DNA from: Massariosphaeria phaeospora
Lineage: Eukaryota; Ascomycota; Dothideomycetes; Pleosporales
Assembly (NCBI GenBank): GCA_011032825.1
Contig: JAADJZ010000033.1
Location: 310,001 to 374,000, forward strand
Length of the DNA stretch: 64,000 bases
Reading direction: 5' to 3'
In this document: one piece after another, positions 54,644-64,000 of the stretch
Position numbering within the stretch: position 1 is the stretch's first letter
How the letters are laid out: every line of letters begins with the position of its first letter
Made by a program: the position numbers and the translations under genes
The notes under the pieces: generated by a model
The model's database searches: none
The model's input: only the letters and a program-made list of their open reading frames with translations
What the model was told of the DNA's origin: nothing

Positions 54644-55128
54644 CTTTTTCTCTTCTTGCACATAGTTTTGCGGGTGTCGGTCGGTCTGGCCGTCTGCCTG
54701 CTTGCCTGCCCTTGTGGCTTTTTCTCTGCCCGGAGACGATGGCTAAGGGGTGAGCGTTCGCCGAAGTAGGGTGAGGCGGGCTAGGCTTTTGGTTGATTGA
54801 CACGCGGACCCTTTTTTTACACGCGAAAATTCAAAATGGAAAAACGTTTTCACACTTATATATGCACGCTTGCACGTGCACAGACATATGCTATAGGCAG
54901 CGTATGGTGATGAAGTCTCCGTCTCTGTAGAGATGTGTAGCTGACTTTGTTGGTTCTCTTCGCCGTATTGTGCGGATGCTTTAGTTAACGTTCGTAGCAG
55001 GGGCAGTGGCAGGGGCAGTGCAACATCTTGGCGAGTTGTCTGTTGATGGATCGTCGCTACGCTACGCTACCTCCGCCCCGGGGGGCAAATATTGTGAGAT
55101 TATGCGGGGAAAATCTAGGTGTCTGCGA

Positions 55129-55151
55129 TTGGATGGATGGATGGATGGATT
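55129..55151. repeat. (GGAT)n microsatellite
   Basis: Five GGAT units. Confidence 0.9.
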
Positions 55152-55177
55152 GATAAGTAGCATGTAGTATATGTAGA

Positions 55178-55345
55178 AGAAGGAGAAAGAAGAGATAGAG
55201 GGAGAGAGGGAGAGACGGGGATTGGAGTAGAGGGGTGGGGTGGGGTAGGGATGGCGAGAGAGGAGGGGAGAGAGGGAGGGGGGTGGAGAGAGTGGGAGAG
55301 AGGGAGAGGGGAGGAGAGGGAGAGGGAGAGAGGTGGAGGAGCGGG
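55178..55345. repeat. Long G/A-rich strand-asymmetric tract
   Basis: About 170 bp are almost only purines on the plus strand (GAGAGGGAGAG words), with a few T. It could adopt triplex (H-DNA) structure. Confidence 0.8.
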
Positions 55346-55469
55346 GAGTGTGTGTGCGAATGTATGTGCTTGACGAGAGTACTACGATACGTACGTACTA
55401 GATAGCAGAGAATATACAGGGTGTACATATGCTGTAGGTAGACACGTAAGTAAACAAGTAAGGAGCTAT

Positions 55470-55495
55470 ACCTACCTACCTACCTACCTACCTAC
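55470..55495. repeat. (ACCT)n microsatellite
   Basis: Six TACC/CTAC units. Confidence 0.9.
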
Positions 55496-56116
55496 ACCCA
55501 AGTTTAGTTAGTTGAAATCAAGTTAATTAGCTAGATTAAGTTAAGTTAGGTTGGGATACACGATACAGATCATGTACGTTGGAACAAAAGTCTAGATGAT
55601 AGATAGCACCTAGAGTAGTCTGGTCTAGGTAGACGACTCGTATATTATCCGTGTCCGTACCGGTCCAGTCCAGTCCTGTGTCCTGTCCCGTGCATTCGGG
55701 CTGTGTTGCGTTGCGCTACGTTGCGTTACGTTTTTCACTTCCTTGCTTGTTCGTTTGTACGTGAAAGTAGGGCTGTAGGTAGAGCTGTAGCATGGAGGCG
55801 TGAAGGCGTGCAGGCGAGCGAGCAGATTGGGTACAGATACTAATGCGGATACGAAGACAGGTATAGAGATATGCGAACAAGGAGAGCTTGTGGTATTGGT
55901 ATTAGTATCGGTTATGTACGTGCTAACGTAAGCCTGCATGCATGCATGCCTATCTACCCAAGTGTTTCTCCGCCTCCGTAGGAGAGAGAGTAGGAGGAAA
56001 TATGTATAAGAAACAGAGAGAGAGCACGCACAAGGCAAAGCAAAGCAAAAGCAAGCAAAGTCGTTGATCAATCATGGGTAAATTACATGTCCTTATTGGA
56101 TGCTGAACTCGACGAC

Positions 56117-56139
56117 ACTGAACTGAACTGAACTGAACC
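56117..56139. repeat. (CTGAA)n repeat
   Basis: Four CTGAA units. Confidence 0.85.
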
Positions 56140-56247
56140 AAATTGTATTACAAGAACAACATATTATCCAAACGCTATAGCCGATGCAGTGTGATATACC
56201 GTTCTTTCCCGCAGGCCCTCGGTCTCTGCTGTCCTGTCTAGCCGACT

Positions 56248-56281
56248 AGGCCATGAAGGGGTCGACCAGGCCATGAAGGGG
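56248..56281. repeat. 14-bp direct repeat, 20 bp apart
   Basis: AGGCCATGAAGGGG occurs at 56248-56261 and 56268-56281. Confidence 0.9.
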
Positions 56282-56993
56282 TATTGTATTGTAAGGAAAA
56301 GCCTGTATCAACGTGCCTGTTCCTGTTCCTGTACACGGATAGTACCTTGTAGCCAAGATAATGTAGCCAAATACAACCATAACTCATGCGCCCGGAGCAC
56401 ACCAACCCATGTCCAACTCCAATCAACAATCAATCAGTTGCCGCGCCGCACTCCCAAGACACAGCAAGCGAAACATGCAAAACCTAAAATCATGCAACAT
56501 GCATGCAGGCAACGAACCCTCGCGCGTTTGTGTAATCAAAGACATGAATAGAATCAAAGCAGGCCCGGACCTTGCCCGACCCAACCCGGTTGTATTAACG
56601 AGTATGCGAATGGAGAAGAAAATTCGACCGTGAACCATGCTGTATATGGCCAGCGGCGTTCATTGTTGGACGTTATCGTACTGTATGTACTGCTGGCGTG
56701 CCAACAGTAGCGGTAGCGGTCGCTCGATGTGTCGTGTTCCTGTCGGCAAGCCAAAGGTTCGCTTGCGCAGGTAACGTGTGGTTGGATGTACACGCGGTCG
56801 GTATTCGCGAACGCGATATCATATCCACGCCCAGTAGCCAGAGTGATGTGCATCTTAGTTCTAGCCTGGAAGGGCGGTAGAAGACGTTTATTCGATGGAG
56901 TGAGTGAGTGAGTGCCCATAACAGGCACCACGTCGTAGCCAGAAAGCATCATAGACATAAACAGTCAGCAGTTTCAGCTCATCTCAGCTTAGC

Positions 56994-58802
56994 TCAGCTC
57001 GGAGCCTCGGAGAAGGCGCCGGGGATATAGGTATGCGCGTCGTCGGCCTGGAGACCGAGATCGAAGTCGGGGAAGACGCTGTGTTCGGCGGGGACCTCGA
57101 GCAGCACGCCATTGTGCCCTCCGTGCGTCAGACAGCCAACACACTCGCATCCATCGCCGCACTGGCAAGTCCCCGTCGCGTCGTTGCAGCTAGGGAGGGT
57201 CATCTCCGACCAGAAATACGATGACGGTGAGAGCGTCGGTGTGTCCTCCTCCCTCCCCTCGTTGGGGCTGTCAACCGTGACTGGGCTTGCAGCGGCTTCT
57301 TCCGTCTTCAGCGTGAGCGGAGCGTTGGGTTGGGGACCGATGTAGTGAGGTTCGACGGGAGCGTTTGGGGTTTGGACCGGCGTCTGGACGGACTGCCATG
57401 GACTGGGTGCGCTGGCCGGCGTGTTTGGCATGCTCATCATGGCGTTTATGTTCGGGTGGAAGTTCATCGGGGTAGTAGCAAATGGCGGGAAGTTAGTAGG
57501 CGCTGCTGGCTGGTTGGTGTAAGACTCTGCTCCAAAGCCAGGGGGGTGCATATAAGCTGGCATGTCATATGTGGGCGGAGGCAGAGTCCCAAAACCGCCC
57601 GTGCTCATGAATTGATGCATCATTCGGATGTACTCTGCCATCGTGGCGTTGTTAGGATGCGCTGCACATCCGAAACAGCTGCACGACTCTCCACAATGGC
57701 AGTTGTGGTCAGTGTTCCCGGTGTGGTTTCCATGATGCTGGATAGACGCCATCGGGTGTTGGTATCCAGATGCAAGATGATTGTATATAGGGGTGTTGAA
57801 GCCAAACGGACTCGATAGTGGGGCATTACCCGGATGATTCGGCATAAAGGTGTTGGCTTGATATGCCAGTCCATAGCCGTTCGAGAGCGGAGGAAAGTTA
57901 TTGAAATTCTGCCCCATTTGAGGCTGCCCGTTGAAAGGTAGCATCTGGTTCGCCTGCCAGGGTTGACTAGGACCGGAACAACATGACTTTTTGGTCTGTA
58001 GAGGTTTCGGTAGCTCTTTCGGTTCTATACTGCAGCAGCTTCCACCCTGTTGGACAGGCTTTGGTTGACAACAGCTCGAGACCTCTTGGGATTGAGACGT
58101 TGCCAGTCTAGGACCTGAAGAGAGTGATGGCTCTGAGCTGTTGCTTGGCATGTCCTGCGGTGTCGGGAGTATACGAGGAGTGGAGCTGGCGCTCGAAGGC
58201 GGCGAAGCTTCGTTGCTTGTGCTCCTATCTGAGGGAGGAAACGAAGAGTCCGTGGGAGTGTGCGGGAGCAGAGACGAAGAATTCGTTTCGGCATCTTGAC
58301 TAGCTTTCATAGCCCTTTCCAGAGTCGCCGGGTTGAGCGTAGCGGTCGACTTTCTGTTGCGACTTTTCTGTACTCGACTGCTCGAGCCGGCAACCGGTGC
58401 TGTAGGTTGCGGTCGTTCAGAGGGACAAGCACATTCGGAGGTCTTGGGAATTGTGTAGTTGATCACAACACGCTCGCAACTGCAGGAGCCACTGGGATGA
58501 GGACAGCTACTCAAAGGTCGTCCAGGCTTTCGAACTTCAACGAGCACTCGGTCGCGGTGGTCGCACTTGGACGAGCGGTGGCCTCTGATGCATGGGCCGC
58601 TGTAGAACAGTCAATAAGTGGATCTTGCACAACCTTTGCGCGCGGCGATAGAACATCATGACGTACAACAGGCATGTAGCAGCCCGTCACGCAAAGATGT
58701 ACAGCAGCAGGAAGAGAGATGTAAGAGACAAAAGGTAGATGAGAAGAGACGGGACACGAACCATGCGACCTTTTTCCGCTCTCCGTTGATGTCGGCCCAC
58801 AT
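56994..58802 (-). CDS. Copper-sensing copper-fist transcription factor (Mac1/Cuf1/GRISEA type), 548 aa
   Basis: Factors of this type activate copper uptake genes when copper is low and are shut off when copper binds their Cys-rich boxes. Exon 1 (58762-58802) encodes MWADINGERKKVA and shares a Cys codon with exon 2 (56994-58599) across a 162-nt intron (GTTCGT..CAG), giving CGPCIRGHRSSKCDHRDR. The copper fist (about residues 5-50) keeps the RGHRSSxC core and KPGRPLSSC. Downstream lie three SCC pairs (about 189, 201, 219) and two copper-sensor boxes of form CxCx3CxCx2CxxH: CHCGESCSCFGCAAH at about 311 and CQCGDGCECVGCLTH at about 492. The second is of the kind known from fission yeast Cuf1. The middle is Pro/Asn/Met-rich. 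Its promoter region is divergent from EFM7. Confidence 0.92.
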
Positions 58803-60375
58803 CTTTCGTGGTTGGTCAAGATAGTATGAACAGAAATGTGCTCATGAATTCGCTGACTAGTTGCCTCGCCAAAGGAGGTGCGGCAAAGGAGGTAGCGCTG
58901 GCTGTTCCTGTGATATCTGACAGAATGGTAATCGGCGGTCAGCCCAGCGGCGCACGTGGAGCCGGAGTGCGGGGAGGCACAGTGTCGCACAGCACGTTCT
59001 CGATGCTGCCGCCAGAGAAGGGCCAGACGAGTGATTGGAGTCCGCTGCGTCCTCCGGTGCGCCCGAAGCTGCTGGTCCCGACGGCGCTGGATCGGTGCGG
59101 TTCAGATTAGCTCACTGGCGAGCCTGTGCGATCATTCGAGGGTCTCGTGTGGCTGGAGTACGCGCTTGACCTGGGGTCTGTCCGTTCCGAAGCCGACAGG
59201 CCGGCCGTAGGGCTGATGGAGGCCGAGGTGCGCCGCAGATTGCAGGACGAAGTGATACAGGTAGATTGAGGGACGAGTGCGCGGGAAAGAGCAGATTACC
59301 CAGATATGTCGGCAGGGACGAAGCGAGGAGCAGGCCGGTGGCGAGTGCAAACGCCTACCAAGAGCTGCTGTCAGGCCGATCACACTGAGTTTTTAGTAAG
59401 GTGGTGGTTATTTCTGCGAGCTGCACGCTCGTCCTGGAGCAGCAAGCGCACACGGGGTGAGCCTTTGGCGATGCGGAAGGTCCCAGGGCGCCGATGTGAC
59501 TCGACGAAAAACGGCCGGCGGGCTGCGGCGGCTGCTGGCTGCGGGCTGGCTGGCGACGGTGGTCGGAAGAAGCTCGAGGTCGCGGGTGGTGTGCAACAAG
59601 GTGGGTGGTGGGCAGAGGTGAGCAAGTTTTATTACTGCTTCGGGCCTAGAGCCGGGAGCTGGGTGCAGGGGCGCGCTACAGTCTCGACTCTGCAACCGCC
59701 GTGGAGTTGCAGGCGCGGGGCTTGCTGATGGTGATGGCGGTGGTGCTGGTGCTGGTGCTGGTGCTGATGAAAGGGAGAGGGAGGGGGAGGGGTCGCGAGG
59801 TGAGAGGCGAGAGGCGAGATGCGGGCTGCTGAGGGCGGGCTGGAGGAGCAGACGGAGAAGATTTATCGCGGGCGAGCGTCGACAAAGGAACCGCTGAGCC
59901 TCCAGGGCTGCCCTGCGTCTGCACTCTGCACTGGCTGCACTGCTCCGTCCGTACCACTAGAACCTCAGCAACGCTCCCCGTTGTGACGAGCGAAACGAAA
60001 CCCCGGGCAACGCGTGGGGCGAGAGCCGTGGAACGGGCTGGTCATGTGCGCACGCCGCAGCCGTGAGGGCCAGCGAGTCCGTCGCCGCAAAGCCGTGTAT
60101 GCCGTATATCCGAGCGCGAGCCACGAGAGCGCAGGTGGAGTCCAGCTTCGATAGAACTTCCATCTCGTGCTGATGTCGCGCTGTCATCTGGTGGGCTGCT
60201 GAGTGGTGCCGTACGATGAGTCAGCCGAGCGTGTGGCGCCGTGAGTGGCTGGCCGCGGCGATGGCGCTATCCCCAGTCGGGCAGTCCCGTGACGGCGGGG
60301 AAACCTGCCAAGGGCCCAAGGCCGTCTCTTCCTTAACCAGACGTCAAGACCTGGCCCACCCCCTTCTGTGCCACC
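58803..60375. promoter_or_regulatory. Divergent 1.57-kb region, copper-fist factor / EFM7
   Basis: No supported gene. A GGTGCT microsatellite is listed separately. I saw no clear TTTGCTCA-type copper element on either strand, but the search by eye is not exhaustive. Confidence 0.45.
59741..59768. repeat. (GGTGCT)n repeat
   Basis: Four and a half GGTGCT units. Confidence 0.9.
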
Positions 60376-61391
60376 ATGGCCGCCGACGCTGGCGAGGACG
60401 TGCTCGACCTCTTCCAGGAGCCGTCCGACTACTACCAGTCAGAGAAGCCGGCAACCTTTGCTTCCCACCAGCTGCTCTCCGGCCAAGACCTGTGCCTCAG
60501 GCTGGTGGGCCACAATCCGCTCTGGGTGAGACTATCAGTTCTAAATGAATCACGGACCCCCAGTACCCAACATCGCAGCCTTTACGACGTCAACCATCCC
60601 GCCGACCCATAAAACATCGTGCCGTCTTCTCCAGCCTTTGGAACCGTCCGAGTGAAACGCTGGCTGGACGGGAATGCTGACGTGCATAGGGACACTTTCT
60701 CTGGAACGCGGGCCGGACAGTCTCAGCTTACCTGGAGGAGCGCGCCGATGATCTGGTCAAAGGAAAAACGGTTCTCGAGCTTGGGGCAGGAGGCGGTCTG
60801 CCAAGTCTAGTGTGCGCTCTCAAGGGCGCCGTGAAAGTGGTCGTCACAGACTATCCCGACGCTGATCTAATCGACAATCTACGTCACAACATCAACCATT
60901 GCAAATTGTTGCCGGAGCAGTCCAGAATTGTTGCTGAGGCATGTATTCCAGGTCTCAAGGCGGGCACATCGCTGATAGTGCACAGGGATACCTTTGGGGA
61001 GCATCCACTCGTGACTTGACAAAACACACATCCGAGAATAGCGGATTTGATGTTCTGATCCTGGCAGATCTCTTATTCAATCACTCCGAGCACGGGAAGC
61101 TAGTCCAGACCGTGCAACTGACCCTACGGAAATCGCCTGCTTCCAGAGCATATGTTTTTTTTACTCCGTACCGGCCCTGGCTACTTCAAAAGGACTTGGC
61201 CTTCTTTGACTTAGCACGCGAAGCCGGTTTCACGGTCGACAGAACATTCGAGAAGGTCATGGACAAGGTCATGTTTGACGAAGACCCAGGGGTAAAGAAA
61301 TTGGCAGGGTTTGATCAACTGAACTAACGATCGACAGGATGAGTTACTACGTCGGACAGTTTATGGCTATGAACTCAGCTGGCCCGGCTGA
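60376..61391 (+). CDS. EFM7: Protein N-terminal and lysine methyltransferase Efm7 (Nnt1), 252 aa
   Basis: Efm7 trimethylates the N-terminal Gly and dimethylates the adjacent Lys of translation elongation factor eEF1A, using S-adenosylmethionine. Exons are 60376-60525, 60690-60938, 60986-61291 and 61338-61391. The start ATG has a good context (CCACCATGG). Marks: DLFQEPSDYYQSEKPATF, NPLW joined to GHFLWNAGRTVSAYLEE, VLELGAGGGLPSL (SAM motif I, about residue 79), VVVTDYPD (acidic SAM contact), FDVLILADLLFNHSEH, FFTPYRPWLLQKDLAFF, and the RTVYGYELSWP end. Intron 2 (60939-60985, 47 nt) begins GCATGT, a GC-AG intron. It is needed because the GT reading hits a stop. Length matches the yeast enzyme (about 260 aa). 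Confidence 0.93.
60939..60985 (+). other. GC-AG intron in EFM7
   Basis: The donor AG|GCATGT and acceptor CACAG| join ..VAE to GYLWG in phase 0. Keeping the intron ends the frame at 61017-61019. The nearest GT donor gives a stop soon after. Confidence 0.8.
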
Positions 61392-62092
61392 TAAGAATAT
61401 GGTGGATTTTCAAAATGAGACTTTCACTCGTCATTACGAACCACAACAAGTAAGACGGCAGACACACAGAGCTCGCGTCATCGAGAACCCATCTGCGACA
61501 CCACCACACATCTTCTAGACGCCTCATAGTTGATACTGTCTGCTACTGTCCACTTTCAACCCTGCCTACCTCGGACACTGCCAACCTGTCATCACTGCAG
61601 TCACAACACTCTGATACTTCTGACCCCTTTCTGTGCATCACATACAGAGCACTAGAAGTCAGAACCAACTACAAGTAATGCTACGAACAGCGAAATTATC
61701 AACACGACTGAACTTCAACTTCTTTGCCCCGCAATGTCATGATGGTATCAGATCTAACATGGCCAGGAAAATTATGGGTTTACCACCACACATTCGAGCA
61801 TACTGCACATAGTCCCGCTCTCCTCTTTAACATTGTCAATCATGTGGTCGTTTCATGTTTACACTGTACGGCACTTTTACAATGAAGTCGGCGAATCAGA
61901 CTGTGGCATATTTACATTGTGTATACCACCAAATTTGAACGCCATCGGTATAAAAGTGCTTGCACCTGACCTTCTCTTGGTATCAAAACAGCCTCATACA
62001 TCATAAATCAACTGGCTTTCCTCAACTACAACTCTGGCCCACTGCGTCTTCAAACACCTCATCCCCACCGCAAAACACGTCAATCATTCGCC
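61392..62092. promoter_or_regulatory. Intergenic region with TATA box for the next gene
   Basis: TATAAAAG at 61949-61956 lies 137 bp before the ATG at 62093 and is followed by C/T- and CAA-rich leader, consistent with a core promoter. Confidence 0.6.
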
Positions 62093-62899
62093 ATGCACTC
62101 TCTTGCCTCCCTTCTTACGCCAGACGGTAAGCTCTCCACATCCGCTCGCTCCACTCCTCTCGCTGGCCGAGAGCAGTCTCTGCACAGCAAGCCCATCGTA
62201 GTGGAACTCTGCAACCCGCGCCAAACCCGCATCAAAGACGTCACTGCGCTCCCCCTCGGGCTCCTCGAGCTATACGCGCCGCATCTAGCAGCGCGCGTTG
62301 ACCACGCGTCCAACCGTCTGCGTCTGCGCATCCCCACCATCTTCTGGCCCACCGTCGACGATCACGAGATCCCCGCTCTAAACCGCGTGTTCGCGCACAT
62401 GCGCCGCGTCGTGCTGACGCACGCCTGGAACTCCGCGCCCGCATACACCTCCGTCGAAGCCGGCGTGTCAACGTACCGCGCGCTGCAACTGCTGAGCCTG
62501 CACGCCGCGGCCGAGCGTCTGCGCGCGCGGCTGCTGCGCGCGCTGGCGCTCGCGCCGCTGTCCGCCGAGGCCTTGCAGGTGCTGTGGCGCACGTTCCGGG
62601 ACTCGCCCGAGCTGCCGGAATGGCTTAATGCTGTGGCGCGCAATGTCGCGGTGTTTGACTTGGTGCGGCGCGGGGATAGCTTGGTGCGGCATTTTTTGGA
62701 GGGCGAGTTGGGACTGATGACGAGGGTGCAGGCGGATTATGTGGAGGGTGCGTATCGTGTGCATGGGGATGAGTGGCGGAAGTTGGGGGGTTGGGGGAGG
62801 GTGGGGGCGAGGATAAGGGGTGTGGTGGTGGGTGAGATGCCGGTGGTGAGGATGCTGCATTGGGAGTATGTTCCGCCGTTTGGGGCGCATGATGCGTAG
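62093..62899 (+). CDS. Hypothetical protein, 268 aa, single exon
   Basis: The ATG follows a TATA box and C/A-rich leader. The protein is soluble, rich in Arg, Leu and Ala, with no signal peptide or membrane span. Blocks worth noting are KPIVVELCNPRQTRIKDV, RVFAHMRRVVLTHAWN, a helical Ala/Arg/Leu stretch (LHAAAERLRARLLRALALA), and a C-terminal VGEMPVVRMLHWEYVPPF. The overall shape recalls BTB-derived or BACK-like helical proteins that are common in Dothideomycetes, but no BTB core is recognisable. GC content is high and codon use even, as in its neighbours. Function unknown. Confidence 0.65.
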   Translation: MHSLASLLTPDGKLSTSARSTPLAGREQSLHSKPIVVELCNPRQTRIKDVTALPLGLLELYAPHLAARVDHASNRLRLRIPTIFWPTVDDHEIPALNRVFAHMRRVVLTHAWNSAPAYTSVEAGVSTYRALQLLSLHAAAERLRARLLRALALAPLSAEALQVLWRTFRDSPELPEWLNAVARNVAVFDLVRRGDSLVRHFLEGELGLMTRVQADYVEGAYRVHGDEWRKLGGWGRVGARIRGVVVGEMPVVRMLHWEYVPPFGAHDA

Positions 62900-64000
62900 G
62901 TGGGGAGATAGACAGAGGGGGGGTGGTGAGTGGGTGGGTGAGTGAGTAACTCTGAGTGAGTGACTCCTCGCTTTGCTTCAGCTGTAGCATGCATGGTTCG
63001 CAAAGATCGAACTTTGTAGGTAGCTATGCTATCTACCTAGCATAGCGGCCTTTGGTAAACAAGCCGAAGTCTTGAATTTTGATCAAAAGATCACAACGCT
63101 ATAGACCCCCGTTAGACGGACGTTATATCCCCAACACATACCCTATTTATATAACATACATTGTAAAACTTCAACTTCAAGTGTGCACTGAAATCTTGCG
63201 TGAGCTCTCGCATTGGAGGTTTGCATATCTGGTACGCGAAATGTTTATTAGTTGAGTAGTAGGTGGTACATTGTTGAACAGCTACTATTTTTGTATATGT
63301 AATCGAATCGTATATACTATCAAAACCCGACACTACTAGTTCACGGCTCTTTTGTTGCATAGAAATACTAGCTAGCTGAGTGTAGTATACATACATATCC
63401 GTATAGAGTCTATCGCTTTACTACTGTTTCAACTGCCCTATCTCTATCTCGGATCTTGAAACTTAGCGCAAGTACGGGAGGAAGTGCCTTCTTCGCTACT
63501 ACGGTACTACGTCGCTGCACATATTTAAAGCCAAAACCATTACTAACACTACACCAGTTTGACGCAGTGCACGTACTGACGTTCTCAGCAGGTTGAGGTT
63601 CGGACTGTGCGGTGCTGTGCTGGGCTGTGCTGTGCTGGGCTGTGCTTTGTGTAGCTATGTCGGTATTATATGTCTACAATGATCGACTCTGTTCGAGAAG
63701 AGAATCAGCCCGACTGCCAGACAGACAGACATACAATGTGATTACAATCTGACTCATCTCATCTAAAACGACTTATTAGCTATATTAGATACACAATGTA
63801 CAGTCTGAACTAACAGTTCCAACCCAATCCGTTTCTAGAGTCTACATCGACCGTAATGCATTGTACATACACACGCATACGCACACGTCGTCATTGTACC
63901 GCACTGCATTACATTATACAGTGTCACTTTATATCCCACATCTCATGTACATCTCACGTATATCCCCTGCGTATATCAACACTGTCGATTCTCCACCATC
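62900..64000. other. AT-richer gene-free end of the window
   Basis: The 3' side of the last gene carries TGAGTG words. A degenerate GCTGT repeat (63607-63650) and a short CAGA run (63716-63733) follow. Many TACATA/CATAC words occur to the end. No gene supported. Confidence 0.5.
63607..63650. repeat. Degenerate (GCTGT)n repeat
   Basis: Repeated GTGCTGTGCTGGGCT words. Confidence 0.8.

Larger units (their letters stand above)
54153..56993. other. 2.8-kb microsatellite-rich gap
   Basis: This lies between the SUN stop and the 3' end of the copper-fist gene. It contains many short repeats (listed separately) and purine-rich tracts. No coding frame with family resemblance was seen. Confidence 0.6.

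Overview
The window looks like nuclear DNA of a filamentous ascomycete, most likely a Dothideomycete (inference). Genes have short introns, nearly all 47-113 nt, with GT..AG ends and CTAAC/CTGAC-type branch sites. Recognisable products are fungal: GT15 and Mnn9 mannosyltransferases, a SUN wall protein, a copper-fist regulator, Taf14, Dbp5, Bzz1 and Efm7. Seventeen protein genes could be placed, most with exon boundaries worked out by reading frame. No tRNA, rRNA or CRISPR array was seen.

Left part (1-7 kb): a transposon-scarred stretch. It holds a decayed Cys-rich gene fragment at the edge and a BTB-domain gene on the minus strand. That gene is split by a 2,094-bp hAT element with matching terminal inverted repeats and an 8-bp target duplication. 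The hAT transposase keeps a single reading frame but carries at least seven nonsense codons, mostly CpA-to-TpA changes, the pattern of repeat-induced point mutation (RIP). A further CAG-to-TAG stop lies in the host gene about 250 bp outside the element.

7.8-24.8 kb: ordinary gene-dense DNA. In order: a secreted or type I membrane protein, a Q-rich acidic protein, a small membrane protein, a coiled-coil nuclear protein, a DUF4604 protein, a GT15 mannosyltransferase, a large single-pass membrane protein, RanBP1, Taf14 and a Nek-like kinase.

24.8-37.6 kb: about 12.7 kb without a recognisable protein gene. From about 31.85 to 37.6 kb it is a tandem array of about 20 diverged units of about 240-350 bp. 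Each unit has a TATA core that, on the minus strand, reads as TATATAAGC followed by a long CT-rich stretch, then often ATGGCTGG and a short, mostly broken frame. Older, more decayed relatives seem to continue left to about 26 kb. This is the most unusual structure in the window and I do not recognise it.

37.9-50.8 kb: gene-dense again. It holds an unknown basic protein, a mitochondrial protein only 14 bp upstream of it on the same strand, Mnn9, a DUF202 membrane protein with an apparent frameshift at a G run, Dbp5, and Bzz1 divergent from Dbp5.

50.8-64 kb: a SUN-family wall protein, a microsatellite-rich gap, a copper-sensing copper-fist factor divergent from the methyltransferase Efm7 (which has a GC-AG intron), and an unknown 268-aa protein. 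Mannosylation (GT15, Mnn9) and wall remodelling (SUN) recur, but the genes are scattered and do not form a cluster.
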